Below are positions 32,469-40,015 of a stretch of DNA of 43,144 nt, one piece after another. The first letter of the stretch is position 1. Each line of letters starts with the position of its first letter. Source of the DNA: Deltaproteobacteria bacterium (GTDB lineage Bacteria; Desulfobacterota; Binatia; UBA9968); the NCBI GenBank assembly GCA_016193465.1, contig JACPSE010000070.1:1-43144 (forward strand). Direction: 5' to 3'. Made by a program: the position numbers and the translations under genes. The notes under the pieces are model-generated. The model was given only the letters and a program-made list of their open reading frames with translations. It had not been told where the DNA came from and searched no databases.

Positions 32469-33938
32469 CTATCGGATCATTAGCAGCTCGGCGCTGCCCG
32501 AGTAGTTGATGAAGACCGTTTTGAGTTCCGTGAAAAAGTTCAACCCCTCTTCCGCCATCTCACGCTCCCCCACGCCCGTCGCCTTCGTGCCGCCGAAGGG
32601 GAGTTGCGCTTCTCCTCCGATGGTCGGCTCGTTGACATGCACCATGCCGGTCTCCACCTCTTCAACAAAACGCATCACCCAATTGAGATTTTGCGTAAAG
32701 ATCGAGGTCGTGAGCCCGTACTCCACTGAATTGGCAAAGCGGAGCGCCTCTTCCAGGCTGTTCGCCGTGGTCACGGAGAGCACGGGGCCAAAGATCTCTT
32801 CACGAAAGATACGCATGTTTGGCGAGACGTTGTCGAAGAGCGTCGGCTCGACAAAGTAACCCTTGCTCAGATGCCCCGGCTTTTTGCCGCCGAGTACCAG
32901 GCGCGCGCCTTCGCGCTGGCCCAACTGGATATATTCCAGGTCGGTTTTCCACTGCTTTTCATCGACGGCAGGGCCCATATCAACGCTCTCGTCTAGTCCT
33001 TGGCCGACCTTTATCTTTCTGGCCATTTCGACAAGGCGTTCCAGGAGCCTATCTTTGACCGAAGGCATGGCAATCACCCGCGAAGTCGCCGTACAGCGCT
33101 GGCCCGTAGAGCCAAAGGCGCCGCCATGGATCGCCACCGCCGCTCTTTCGAGGTCGGCGTCCGGCATCACGATGACCGCGTTTTTGCCGCCCATCTCGCA
33201 TGTTACTTTGGCCCCGCGGGTAGCCGCCTTGGCATAGAGCGCGCCGCCGACCTCGTTGGAACCGGTGAAGGAGATGGCGCGGACCGCCGGCGAATGTACA
33301 ATCGCCTCTCCGACTACGGAGCCAGAGCCCACAACCATATTAAAGACGCCGGAGGGCAGCCCCGCCTCTTCGTAGATTTCGGTCATCAGCGACGCGGTTG
33401 CCGGCGTTAGCTCGGCCGGCTTGAAAATAACCGTGTTGCCGGCGACTAGCGCAGGCGCCGATTTCCATATGGGTATAGCCCAGGGAAAATTCCACGGCGC
33501 GATAAGGCCGGCGACGCCGAGCGGTCGCCGAATCGTGTAGGCGAAGGTATCGCGCGCCTCTGAGGGAAGTGTCTTGCCGTGCATGCGGAAGCCTTCGCCG
33601 GCGCAAAATTCCAACACCGCAATTCCCTTAAGCACCTCTCCTTTGGCCTCTTTTAAAATTTTGCCTTCTTCGCGGGTCAGCGTGCGGGCAATTTCGTCTG
33701 CCCGTTGCCGGGCGATGTTTGCCGCGCGCCAGACCACGCGCCCGCGCTCGGGACCGGGGGTTTTGCCCCAATCCCGCAGCGCGCCCTGAGCCGCTTCGAT
33801 GGCGCGCTGAACATCCTCGGGTGTTCCGCTTGGGAATTCGGCCAGCACATCGTCTGGATCTGCGGGGTTGATATTGCGCACCAGCCGGTCGGAGCGCGGG
33901 TGAATCCACTGACCGTTGATGTAGGAGCCTGTGTGCAT
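32469..33938 (-). CDS. aldehyde dehydrogenase (NAD(P)+-dependent)
   Basis: 489 residues of the standard ALDH superfamily. Key sites are the cofactor-binding [32 protein letters not shown] (Lys), [13 protein letters not shown], the general-base Glu in [13 protein letters not shown] and the nucleophile Cys in [14 protein letters not shown]. It also has [11 protein letters not shown]. Sequence features ([20 protein letters not shown] near the N-terminus) suggest the alpha-ketoglutarate-semialdehyde/succinate-semialdehyde type, oxidising an acid semialdehyde. The ATG has GGAGGAAC upstream. No pathway partner is adjacent. Confidence 0.92.
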   Translation of the reverse strand: MHTGSYINGQWIHPRSDRLVRNINPADPDDVLAEFPSGTPEDVQRAIEAAQGALRDWGKTPGPERGRVVWRAANIARQRADEIARTLTREEGKILKEAKGEVLKGIAVLEFCAGEGFRMHGKTLPSEARDTFAYTIRRPLGVAGLIAPWNFPWAIPIWKSAPALVAGNTVIFKPAELTPATASLMTEIYEEAGLPSGVFNMVVGSGSVVGEAIVHSPAVRAISFTGSNEVGGALYAKAATRGAKVTCEMGGKNAVIVMPDADLERAAVAIHGGAFGSTGQRCTATSRVIAMPSVKDRLLERLVEMARKIKVGQGLDESVDMGPAVDEKQWKTDLEYIQLGQREGARLVLGGKKPGHLSKGYFVEPTLFDNVSPNMRIFREEIFGPVLSVTTANSLEEALRFANSVEYGLTTSIFTQNLNWVMRFVEEVETGMVHVNEPTIGGEAQLPFGGTKATGVGEREMAEEGLNFFTELKTVFINYSGSAELLMIR

Positions 33939-34136
33939 ATGTTCCTCCGAAAAAAGCCAAAGAAGGCATTAGGCACAAGGCAACAGGCAATAGTTCAACC
34001 TGATACCTCGCGCGTTCTCTGTTTTGAAAGTACTTACCGCAGCGGGATAGGGGCGTCAATATGTTGTTGTAGTGAGGATAATTTAGCCTTGGAAAAAAGC
34101 CTCAGTGGAGTATGATTAGAGGCGAGGTCTTTAGCC

Positions 34137-34418
34137 ATGAAGGTTTCTGCTACTAAGATGAAAGCTCGCTTCAGCAGCTACCTAGAACAGTGCGCGGAGG
34201 GGCCTGTCATTGTAACCAAAAACGGTCGCCCCACGGCGGTTCTGCTTTCTGTCTCTAATGAAGAAGAGTTAGAGCGTCTCGTTCTAGCTCACACGCCTCG
34301 CTTTACTGCCCTCTTAGATAGAGCGGGAAAACGAATCAAAAGGACCGGGGAGGTTAGACATAAGGAATTTTGGGCGGCCATAAAGAAAAAGAGACGACGT
34401 GAAAACATCAAGGCTTAG
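34137..34418 (+). CDS. orphan Phd/YefM-type antitoxin
   Basis: 93 residues. The N-terminal Phd/YefM fold is plain: MKVSATKMKARFSSYLEQCA, then EGPVIVTKNGRPTAVLLSVS and NEEELERL. The C-terminal tail is long and basic (RIKRTGEVRHKEFWAAIKKK RRR), unlike the usual acidic toxin-binding tail. No toxin gene lies directly before or after. It may be solitary, regulate its own promoter or protect against a toxin elsewhere. Confidence 0.8.
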   Translation: MKVSATKMKARFSSYLEQCAEGPVIVTKNGRPTAVLLSVSNEEELERLVLAHTPRFTALLDRAGKRIKRTGEVRHKEFWAAIKKKRRRENIKA

Positions 34419-34574
34419 TCGTCATGCCGACGATGGCACGGGGTTGGGCCTCATCATCTAAGCCGGCAGCCCAGTCAAGATACGGCTGCTTCGGACGCAC
34501 AATGAGGACGCCCCGGTTCAACATCGTCGTGTGATCGCTCCTAAGGCCTGACGCTGCGCTCTGCGGTGTGCGCT

Positions 34575-34622
34575 ATAGCAACTTCTTCGCATGCGCGCGT
34601 CGGTAGAAGCGCTTGGTTACGG
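34575..34622 (-). mobile_element. weak candidate attC site after cassette 3
   Basis: On the minus strand, reading from the stop of the 167-residue gene, CCGTAAC and later GTTGCTA frame a short inverted pair AGAAG/CTTCT. The cores match the attC consensus poorly and the length (48 bases) is a little short. The next 150 bases to the orphan antitoxin gene hold no gene. Confidence 0.2.
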
Positions 34623-34632
34623 CACACGTTCT

Positions 34633-35136
34633 CTATGCCGATTGTGACTTGTTGCCTTTCCAGCGGATGACTTCTTTGACACCGTCCTCATTTCGGTAGT
34701 CTCGAAGAGCGCGCCGGGATTCCTCTGTCAGATAGAGCCGGTAGATGACCCGTCCCGTCCGACCCTTGGATCGCTTTGTGTATCTCTTAACGACCGGAAA
34801 GGGGACAATCCAATACTCTGCACGGTCAGCCGGGCCGCGCATGTAAAAGACGTGAGTGGGCAAAGTCGCCCGCTTGTCTTTCGGCAGGCTCAAATCAAAC
34901 ACTGTAGCGTCCTGTTTCGACCGGCTCTTACACTGGAAACGAAGTTGACTACCACGTGGGCTGATGGCAAGGCAATCAATTGCCACGTCGACCATTGGAG
35001 AGTAGACTTCGAACCCATTGCTTAACAAAATGGAGCCCAGGAAGAGCTCAGCGACACGTCCGGTGGTTGAGGACTCGTGACTATGCGTCGGGGCAGTGCG
35101 CTTCCGTTTCATGGTGTCTCTCCGCGTCTTCATCAT
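34633..35136 (-). CDS. cassette gene 3: PD-(D/E)XK-like protein of unknown function
   Basis: 167 residues; a second ATG eight codons later also fits. A nuclease-like core is suggested by GRVAELFLGSILLSNGFEVY (Glu30), MVDVAIDCLAI (Asp54) and RFQCKSRSK (Gln68, Lys70), the Asp...Gln/Glu-x-Lys pattern of Holliday-junction/restriction-type folds. The N-terminus and tail are basic. Its start lies 8 bases after the R' core of attC-A, so no promoter of its own fits. It reads as one promoterless integron cassette. The function is unknown. Confidence 0.7.
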   Translation of the reverse strand: MMKTRRDTMKRKRTAPTHSHESSTTGRVAELFLGSILLSNGFEVYSPMVDVAIDCLAISPRGSQLRFQCKSRSKQDATVFDLSLPKDKRATLPTHVFYMRGPADRAEYWIVPFPVVKRYTKRSKGRTGRVIYRLYLTEESRRALRDYRNEDGVKEVIRWKGNKSQSA

Positions 35137-35144
35137 CGTGTCGC

Positions 35145-35207
35145 CCTCAACGGTCGCAGTGAGTGCCGCACCGCTTTTTGCGCATCTGCTCCACTGCGTT
35201 GTTAGCT
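35145..35207 (-). mobile_element. attC-like site A (between cassette genes 2 and 3)
   Basis: 63 bp. On the minus strand: R'' AGCTAAC, arm CGCAGTG-GAG, a 25-base centre, arm CTC-ACTGCG, then R' GTTGAGG. The arms pair over seven bases (35155-35161 with 35192-35198) and two more beyond one unpaired C at 35191, which matches the extrahelical base of attC hairpins. The length falls in the known range. R' departs from GTTRRRY at its last base. Confidence 0.7.
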
Positions 35208-35225
35208 GCTAAGCACCGTTTAGTG

Positions 35226-35633
35226 TCATTGCGGGTTCCTCTTCACCACGCTGATGGTGTTTACTGCCGTTATGGGTGCTGGTTCGCTAGCAACCATTGT
35301 GAACACGATCTGTTGCTTGTGCGTTTCTTGGTACTCGGGCCACTGTTTTTGAAGAGAACCCTTATAGTACCCCTTAATCGGACTCCCCTTTTCTACGGGA
35401 AAAAGGTCTTCAGTTTGCGTTCCGTCTCTCTTGACGTAACGAAGCCCTACAACGAATCCACTATTAACGCTCGTAGGCTTCGATAGAGTTAATTGCCGTA
35501 ACTCACCATCATCCTGCCGGATACGAATACCCTGATCCTTCAAGAGATCAAGAATCTCTTTTTCCAAATTCTCCCGGCCGCCTTCGATACAGCGGTTCCA
35601 GATGCCTTCCAATTCGGCGAATGCGTCCTTCAT
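35226..35633 (-). CDS. cassette gene 2: hypothetical protein
   Basis: 135 residues from ATG 35633, which lies three bases after the R' core GTTAGCT of attC-B; the longer upstream frame reads through that site and is not used. The N-terminal helix (MKDAFAELEGIWNRCIEGGR) and a helix-rich segment (ENLEKEILDLLKDQGIRIRQ) are followed by a beta-rich domain (FVVGLRYVKRDGTQ; QQIVFTMVASEPAPITAVNT). No family is recognised. It probably depends on an upstream promoter. Confidence 0.65.
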   Translation of the reverse strand: MKDAFAELEGIWNRCIEGGRENLEKEILDLLKDQGIRIRQDDGELRQLTLSKPTSVNSGFVVGLRYVKRDGTQTEDLFPVEKGSPIKGYYKGSLQKQWPEYQETHKQQIVFTMVASEPAPITAVNTISVVKRNPQ

Positions 35634-35636
35634 GGT

Positions 35637-35724
35637 AGCTAACGTCGTGCTGTGCGGCGGGCCAGCACGTCCGACGATGATGGCGCGATGCTCACGGCGC
35701 ATCCGCACCAGCCACCGGTTAGCT
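35637..35724 (-). mobile_element. attC-like site B (between cassette genes 1 and 2)
   Basis: 88 bp. On the minus strand: R'' AGCTAAC at 35724-35718, arms, then R' GTTAGCT at 35643-35637. Arm bases TGCGG (35653-35657) pair with CCGCA (35703-35707), and GCTG (35649-35652) with CAGC (35709-35712), leaving one extrahelical C at 35708. The stop codon TAA of cassette gene 1 lies within R''. Cores fit GTTRRRY except at one base. Confidence 0.7.
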
Positions 35725-36306
35725 GCCGTGCAGCCGGGACTGAAAACACGACCTAACCTCCGGAAGTTTGTTTGAAAGTACGTGATGCGTGTAGTCAACC
35801 GTGCGAAGCTTGCGATGTCCACGCGTCAAGAAGACCGCCGTCGGATCATTGAATCCAAAACCAAACATGTTGTCTGGTTTCCCTCCCTTGGTTTTCACCG
35901 ACGCAACGAACCGCCGCATATCTTCTCGGGAGAACAGCAACACCATCGCAGACCACCACGATGCTGTTGATTTCTTTGTCCTTCCTTCTTCAGGTGGGTA
36001 GAGTCCAAAGAGAAGGTAAAAGTCCGCTTCGCGTGCACCACGAAAGCGGTTGAACCACGTGTAATACGCAAAGCGCGCGGTGTTGGACCGCTTCGGCTGC
36101 GGTCGCGAATACGTCCGGGATGACTTGACCTGGAATGTTACGGTTGCGGTTCTTGACCCAGATCGCTTCGCGAGCAGAAGGTCGACACCCTTCTCTTGGC
36201 GCGATGCCGGAACAAATATGAAATAGCCGTGAGACCGCTTGAAGTACTGCGAGAGTAGATTAGCAGCGCCGTACTCTGAGTATGGGAGTGTAAATACCGG
36301 CTCCAT
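35719..36306 (-). CDS. cassette gene 1: PD-(D/E)XK-like protein
   Basis: 195 residues. A core resembling nuclease folds is seen: YGAANLLSQYFKRSHGYFIF, EKGVDLLLAKRSGSRT (Asp42) and VTFQVKSSRTY (Gln59, Lys61), as in DUF4365/Mrr-related proteins. A second part has YYTWFNRFRGAREADFYLLF and FSREDMRRFVASVKTKGGKP. The stop codon sits in the R'' core of attC-B and the start 11 bases after an R' core. A defensive or DNA-processing role is plausible but not shown. Confidence 0.7.
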   Translation of the reverse strand: MEPVFTLPYSEYGAANLLSQYFKRSHGYFIFVPASRQEKGVDLLLAKRSGSRTATVTFQVKSSRTYSRPQPKRSNTARFAYYTWFNRFRGAREADFYLLFGLYPPEEGRTKKSTASWWSAMVLLFSREDMRRFVASVKTKGGKPDNMFGFGFNDPTAVFLTRGHRKLRTVDYTHHVLSNKLPEVRSCFQSRLHGS

Positions 36307-36314
36307 ATCTTTTT

Positions 36315-36328
36315 GGCAGCTAACCGGT
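36315..36328 (-). mobile_element. cassette boundary core (attI- or attC-derived) before cassette 1
   Basis: The minus strand reads ACCGGTTAGCTGCC, containing GTTAGCT, an exact inverted copy of the sequence at the other end of cassette 1 (35714-35727). No opposing R'' or arm is visible upstream, so this is a lone core: an attI-like or secondary insertion site, or a degraded attC. A weak inverted pair CGGTG...CACCG (about 36325-36350) lies next to it. Confidence 0.5.
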
Positions 36329-36400
36329 GAGTATATTGGTCAACGTTGCACCGTCACTGAAATTCATAAAACAGTGGCAATTTTCCTGCCTTCTCAAGGA

Positions 36401-36449
36401 CTTGTCAAGTCCGTCCTGAAACCCATCTGGCCGAACAGCGCCGACCAGG
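36401..36449. repeat. 49-bp direct repeat, left copy
   Basis: Begins CTTGTCAAGTCCGTCCTGAA and ends GACCAGG. Matches 37388-37436 with a few substitutions and no gaps. The two copies flank the toxin-antitoxin unit and the permease stump. Confidence 0.85.
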
Positions 36450-36505
36450 CGGCATCAGCTTTCATGTCGTAATCGACCTTCATCTAGCCGGTTGATTCTA
36501 AAATG

Positions 36506-36820
36506 CTACGCTGCTTTTAAATCTTTTCTGGTTTTTGAGCGTAAGGGGACAGCGACAACGCGGATGCTGTGGCCGAGGGTCAGCAGCACTTTCTGCACAA
36601 CTTTTAAATCGGTGAAGTTGCCATTCTCGATTTTAGAGATTTGCTGTTGGCTAACGCCCAGCTTACGAGCGAGTTGTCCTTGAGTGAGGCCTCTCTTTGC
36701 TCGCTCCGCAATAAGAAGCTTAGCGATCTGAGCCTTCTGCATCTCAAGCTCGTAGAGCTCCCTAAAGAGAGAATTCCTGAGCTTCCGTTCAAGGTGCCTG
36801 TCCACGTTGGTTCTAGCCAT
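36506..36820 (-). CDS. HigA-type XRE antitoxin
   Basis: 104 residues from ATG 36820, which has GGGGAAG upstream. The N-terminal segment (NVDRHLERKLRNSLFRELYE) and central XRE helix-turn-helix (GLTQGQLARKLGVSQQQISK IENG) fit antitoxins that pair with RelE/HigB toxins. The tail contains VQKVLLTLGHSIRVVAVPLR. In the present sequence it is in frame with the upstream toxin because of a frameshift, giving a 223-residue fusion ORF (36506-37177). The ancestral start was probably the ATG used here, two bases after the ancestral toxin stop. Confidence 0.85.
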   Translation of the reverse strand: MARTNVDRHLERKLRNSLFRELYELEMQKAQIAKLLIAERAKRGLTQGQLARKLGVSQQQISKIENGNFTDLKVVQKVLLTLGHSIRVVAVPLRSKTRKDLKAA

Positions 36821-36822
36821 AA

Positions 36823-37177
36823 TTACTTCCCCTTTCTTTTCAAAAAGATTGCCCGCCTTTGCACCGCAAGATTGATTTTCCTTTTCCGGTGTTTTCTGGC
36901 TCTTTTTCTTGAATCCGTTGGTGAAAATGATCCTGTTCCCATCAACGAAAAAATACAGAACCCTGCCAGTTTCATTGGGGCCTTCGAACCTCAGCTCGTA
37001 TATGTCGTGCACCAGCTTTCTTGCGTGAGGGAAGGGCAGGCGAGGCCCGAATTCTTCAAGCAGCGATTTCTTGTAAAAGAATTTCCTTTGGGTGCTGTCC
37101 TGCAGGGAGTCAATAAATTCTTCCACGGGCCTGTCGCCTCTATCTGTTTCAAAGTATTCACAGGTATAGTTTGGCAT
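36823..37177 (-). pseudogene. RelE/HigB-family toxin, frameshifted near its C-terminus
   Basis: The first 99 residues match HigB-like toxins (DRPVEEFIDSLQDSTQRKFF, RKLVHDIYELRFEGPNETGR, VLYFFVDGNRIIFTNGFKKK). After KKSQKTPEKE the frame reads NQSCGAKAGNLF. Removing one A from the AAAA run (plus-strand T run 36876-36879) restores EINLAVQRRAIFLKRKGK and a TAA at 36825-36823, the normal toxin end. So a one-base insertion fused toxin to antitoxin, or the assembly has an error. It would be cotranscribed with the antitoxin. Confidence 0.85.
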
Positions 37178-37197
37178 GTGCTATAAGCGCTAGAGAA

Positions 37198-37219
37198 GAT
37201 ACAACTATATGGTTGTATC
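37198..37219. promoter_or_regulatory. operator-like inverted repeat before the toxin-antitoxin pair
   Basis: GATACAAC (37198-37205) and GTTGTATC (37212-37219) are perfect complements around TATATG. It lies about 20 bases upstream of the toxin start (37177, minus strand), the usual position for autorepression by the XRE antitoxin. Confidence 0.6.
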
Positions 37220-37230
37220 GTCAAGAGGGG

Positions 37231-37370
37231 CTAAAAACGGTCACATAAGTCAAGCAGGCATAGCCGCCGCTCTAGGTAGCGGGCGTAGCGGGACATGAAG
37301 TAGGTGCAGAGCCAGTAAACGACGGCGATGAAGAGGTAAAGCTCGAAAGGGCGTCTCTCGCGGTTGGTCA
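37231..37370 (-). pseudogene. C-terminal stump of a polar amino-acid ABC transporter permease
   Basis: The last 46 codons read NRERRPFELYLFIAVVYWLC, TYFMSRYARYLERRL and a short tail. This is the final membrane helix and basic end typical of HisM/GlnP-type permeases (xxLSRxxRYLERRL). The other four to five helices and the inner EAA loop are absent. Sequence upstream of it is the 49-bp repeat, so the rest of the gene was replaced. Confidence 0.75.
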
Positions 37371-37387
37371 AGAGGCTTGTAGAAGGG

Positions 37388-37436
37388 CTTGTCAAGTCCG
37401 TCCTGAAACCCACTTGGCCGACAAACGCTGACCAGG
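37388..37436. repeat. 49-bp direct repeat, right copy
   Basis: Same orientation and length as 36401-36449. It borders the permease stump and the 3' end of the D-2-hydroxyacid dehydrogenase gene. Confidence 0.85.
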
Positions 37437-37456
37437 ATAATCTCAATATACCTGAG

Positions 37457-38434
37457 TCAGGCAACAACGTTTCTTTTTCTGCCCTTGATGAATGCCTTAA
37501 TGTTCTCTATCACCTCGTTCATCAGGCGCTGGCGCGCCTCGCGCGCGGCCCAGGCGCAATGCGGGGTGACTAATAAATTATCCAGCTCTTTCGCCGCCTT
37601 GATGAGCGGGTGATTGGCCGGAGGCGGCTCCTGTGTCAGTACGTCCATTGCTGCGCCAGCCAGCCGCTTTTCCCGTAACGCCCGTATCAGAGCATCGGTG
37701 TCGATAAGAGCGCCCCGTGCCGTGTTGACGAGAAAAGCTCCGGGCTTCATAAGGGCCAGCGCCCGGCTGTCAATCAAATTTGTCGTCTGCGGGGTCAAGG
37801 GGCAATGGAGAGAAACAATATCCGCTTTTGTCAGGACGTCATCCAACGCAAGGCGACCCGGCGGGATCGGCGCTGGAAAACCCGGCCGGCCGGCGATGAG
37901 AACTTCCATGCCGAAACCCCGGGCCATCTCCGCCACTTTCTGGCCGATGTTTCCGTAGCCGACGATACCGAGGTATTTTCCGCAAAGCTCGAAAGAGGGG
38001 AATCCAAAGAGAGTATACATCGGGCTTTTTTCCCAGGCCCCTCCGCGCACCAGCTCTCCGCATCCGCCAGCATGCGTCGCGAGCTCCAGGATAAGCGCCA
38101 TAGTGAACTGGGCGACGGATTGAGCCGCGTATCCGGGCACGTTGCATACCCTGATGCCGCGCGCGCGCGCGGCCTCCAGATCCACGTTGTCGGTGCCGGT
38201 GGCGGCGACAGCGATCAGCTTGAGATCCTTGACCGCAGGCGAATCCAGCACTGACCTGTCCAGCACCACCTTGTTGAGAATAGCCACCTGGCAGCCTTCC
38301 AGGCGGCGCGGCACTTTCGCTGGCGCCGTCAGCCGATGGACGGCGCAGTCCCAGTTCCCGGCAAAGCGCTCCAAGGAGACGTCGCCGAAGGTGGCGGCAT
38401 CGAGGAAAACAATGCGCAAATGGCTTCGGCTCAT
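37457..38434 (-). CDS. D-2-hydroxyacid dehydrogenase (NAD-binding, glycerate-dehydrogenase-like)
   Basis: 325 residues. The Rossmann loop GIVGYGNIGQKVAEMARGFG, the catalytic Arg in NTARGALIDTDALI, the Glu in DVLTQEPPPANHPLI and His in LLVTPHCAWAARE are all present. The N-terminal half has VAATGTDNVDLEAARARGIR, typical of the family. It interconverts a 2-hydroxyacid and 2-oxoacid, such as glycerate/hydroxypyruvate. Its ATG lies 2 bases after the mazG stop, so the two genes are cotranscribed. Confidence 0.93.
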   Translation of the reverse strand: MSRSHLRIVFLDAATFGDVSLERFAGNWDCAVHRLTAPAKVPRRLEGCQVAILNKVVLDRSVLDSPAVKDLKLIAVAATGTDNVDLEAARARGIRVCNVPGYAAQSVAQFTMALILELATHAGGCGELVRGGAWEKSPMYTLFGFPSFELCGKYLGIVGYGNIGQKVAEMARGFGMEVLIAGRPGFPAPIPPGRLALDDVLTKADIVSLHCPLTPQTTNLIDSRALALMKPGAFLVNTARGALIDTDALIRALREKRLAGAAMDVLTQEPPPANHPLIKAAKELDNLLVTPHCAWAAREARQRLMNEVIENIKAFIKGRKRNVVA

Positions 38435-38436
38435 AT

Positions 38437-38883
38437 TTACTTGCGCTCCATCTCTTTTGCTTCTTCCCAGAGGGCATCCATTTCCGCCAGCGAAGCCTCG
38501 GTCAGACTTTTTCCTTCTTTCCGGATGCTCGCTTCTATGTGACCAAAGCGTTTAAGGAAGCGATCCACGCTCCGGGAGAGGGTCTGTTCGGCTTCCAGAT
38601 CGAGGAAGCGGGAGAGATTGACCAAGGAAAAGAGCAAATCCCCCATCTCTTCCGCCGCGCGGTTTTTGTCGCCGGATGCCACGGCCGATTTGAGCTCGCT
38701 CAGTTCCTCCTCAACTTTATCCCAAACCGGTTCCGGTCCCGGCCAGTCAAAGCCGAAATGAGAGGCGCTCTCGGTGACCCTTTGCGCGCGGGCCAGGGCA
38801 GGTATGGTTCTGGGAAAATTTCCCGGAGAAGCGAGCCTCGCGCGGGGGCCTCGCCGTTTAGCGCTTGTGTTAACTTTTTTCAC
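38437..38883 (-). CDS. MazG-like nucleotide pyrophosphohydrolase, half length
   Basis: 148 residues matching the C-terminal MazG domain of two-domain enzymes: TIPALARAQRVTESASHFGF, the acidic metal motif VEEELSELKSAVASG, and AEEMGDLLFSLVNLSRFLDL, ending AEMDALWEEAKEME. The two-domain E. coli type has about 260 residues; the first domain is missing. MazG hydrolyses nucleoside triphosphates, including dCTP-like or ppGpp-linked pools. GTG start with AAGGGG. It overlaps no neighbour and precedes the dehydrogenase gene. Confidence 0.85.
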   Translation of the reverse strand: MKKVNTSAKRRGPRARLASPGNFPRTIPALARAQRVTESASHFGFDWPGPEPVWDKVEEELSELKSAVASGDKNRAAEEMGDLLFSLVNLSRFLDLEAEQTLSRSVDRFLKRFGHIEASIRKEGKSLTEASLAEMDALWEEAKEMERK

Positions 38884-39051
38884 TTAAAGTCCCCTTTATC
38901 AAAAAAGTGAGATTGATCTTAAGTGATGGCTCTGTCCATGTCTAGACCGCCCCCGTTTTGTGCGGAAGCTTGTAAGTCCATCTCTATAGGTGTTAGTGTC
39001 GGAGCCCTTATCCCTCTTTTGGCGCGCAGGTCTTGAAGCCGGGAAAATCCA

Positions 39052-39912
39052 ATGCCTCCTGAAGTTGTCGCAATCCTATCAGCGATGGGTTGGGCAAGCG
39101 ATGCCGTTCTCGTTCGCATGGGGTCGCGCACCTCGAATATTTATGGAGCCGCGTTCCTGAGCTACTTCGTCTCCGCTATTTGGCTCTGGTTTTACCTGCT
39201 GCTCTATTATCCTCTACAACCGCTTTGGACGCCGGCAACCATCTATTTTTTTCTCAGCGGATGTTTTCAGCCTCTCCTGGCCCGGGTGCTTTACTACGTC
39301 GGCATCACGCGACTGGGGGTGTCGCGGGCGGGTCCCCTTCGGGCGACAACCCCTCTATTCGCGCTCGTCCTGGCCGTGCTCTTCCTCCACGAGCAACCGA
39401 CCCTTCCCGTTTACGCCGGCACCCTGCTCATCGTGGGCAGTATCTGGCTCATTTCCTCACGAGGGCATGGAGAGGCCAAAGGGAGGCTTTTTGATATTGT
39501 CTTTCCGCTGGCGGCGGCGTTTGTGGGGGCTGTGTCGCAAAACCTCCGCAAAGCGGGCCTGCTCATTCTTCCCGATCCCTACGTCGGCGCGGCCATTGCC
39601 ACGACCACTTCTCTGGCGATCTTTGCGGTTTTCCTGCTTGCCATGGGGAAGATCTCTCTCGTGCGACCCCACAGGGCAAGCCTGCCCTTTTTTGGGAGCG
39701 CCGCCTGCGTCTCCGCGGCCGCGCAGCTCCTAAACTTTGTGGCCCTGAGCATGGGAGAGGTTTCCGTCATGGTCCCGCTTATGGACACTACTCCGCTCTT
39801 CACGGTGGTATTCAGCGCGATCTTTTTGCGCGATCTGGAAAGGGTAACTTTCCGGATTGTTCTCGGCGCGTTCCTGATGGTCGGCGGGGTCATCATCATT
39901 TCTGCTCGCTGA
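39052..39912 (+). CDS. EamA/DMT-family transporter
   Basis: 286 residues with about ten hydrophobic helices in two EamA halves: VVAILSAMGWASDAVLVRMG at the start, RVLYYVGITRLGVSRAGPLR and PTLPVYAGTLLIVGSIWLIS in the first half. The second half has VMVPLMDTTPLFTVVFSAIF and VLGAFLMVGGVIIISAR. The family exports metabolites such as amino acids or nucleotides; the substrate is unknown. It lies divergent to mazG with 168 bases between. Confidence 0.88.
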   Translation: MPPEVVAILSAMGWASDAVLVRMGSRTSNIYGAAFLSYFVSAIWLWFYLLLYYPLQPLWTPATIYFFLSGCFQPLLARVLYYVGITRLGVSRAGPLRATTPLFALVLAVLFLHEQPTLPVYAGTLLIVGSIWLISSRGHGEAKGRLFDIVFPLAAAFVGAVSQNLRKAGLLILPDPYVGAAIATTTSLAIFAVFLLAMGKISLVRPHRASLPFFGSAACVSAAAQLLNFVALSMGEVSVMVPLMDTTPLFTVVFSAIFLRDLERVTFRIVLGAFLMVGGVIIISAR

Positions 39913-40015
39913 GAGAACGCCTTCGAATGTTCCCAGGGGCTGGACCGAGGAAAAAAAATCTGATAGACAGGGGGCGATTCTCCATCAGCAAAACGTTTCC
40001 GAAGGGAGGCACGGT

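Larger units (their letters stand above)
35145..36328 (-). mobile_element. integrase-less integron cassette array (CALIN-like)
   Basis: Three minus-strand genes of unknown function, each with a start 3-11 bases after a GTT core and (for two) a stop at or near an attC-like hairpin. Predicted cassette limits are 36323-35643 (681 bp), 35642-35151 (492 bp) and 35150 onward. The 14-bp inverted repeat around cassette 1 (35714-35727 and 36315-36328) is what a cassette whose own R' and R'' match would leave. No IntI gene is in the window. Confidence 0.65.

Noticed and set aside
35226-35822. Long 198-residue version of cassette gene 2
   Set aside because: It reads through attC-B and into the 3' end of the next gene; the ATG at 35633 just after the core is the sensible start.
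37231-37467. 78-residue ORF as a full membrane protein
   Set aside because: Only the last 46 residues resemble a permease; the first part is the 49-bp repeat read in frame.
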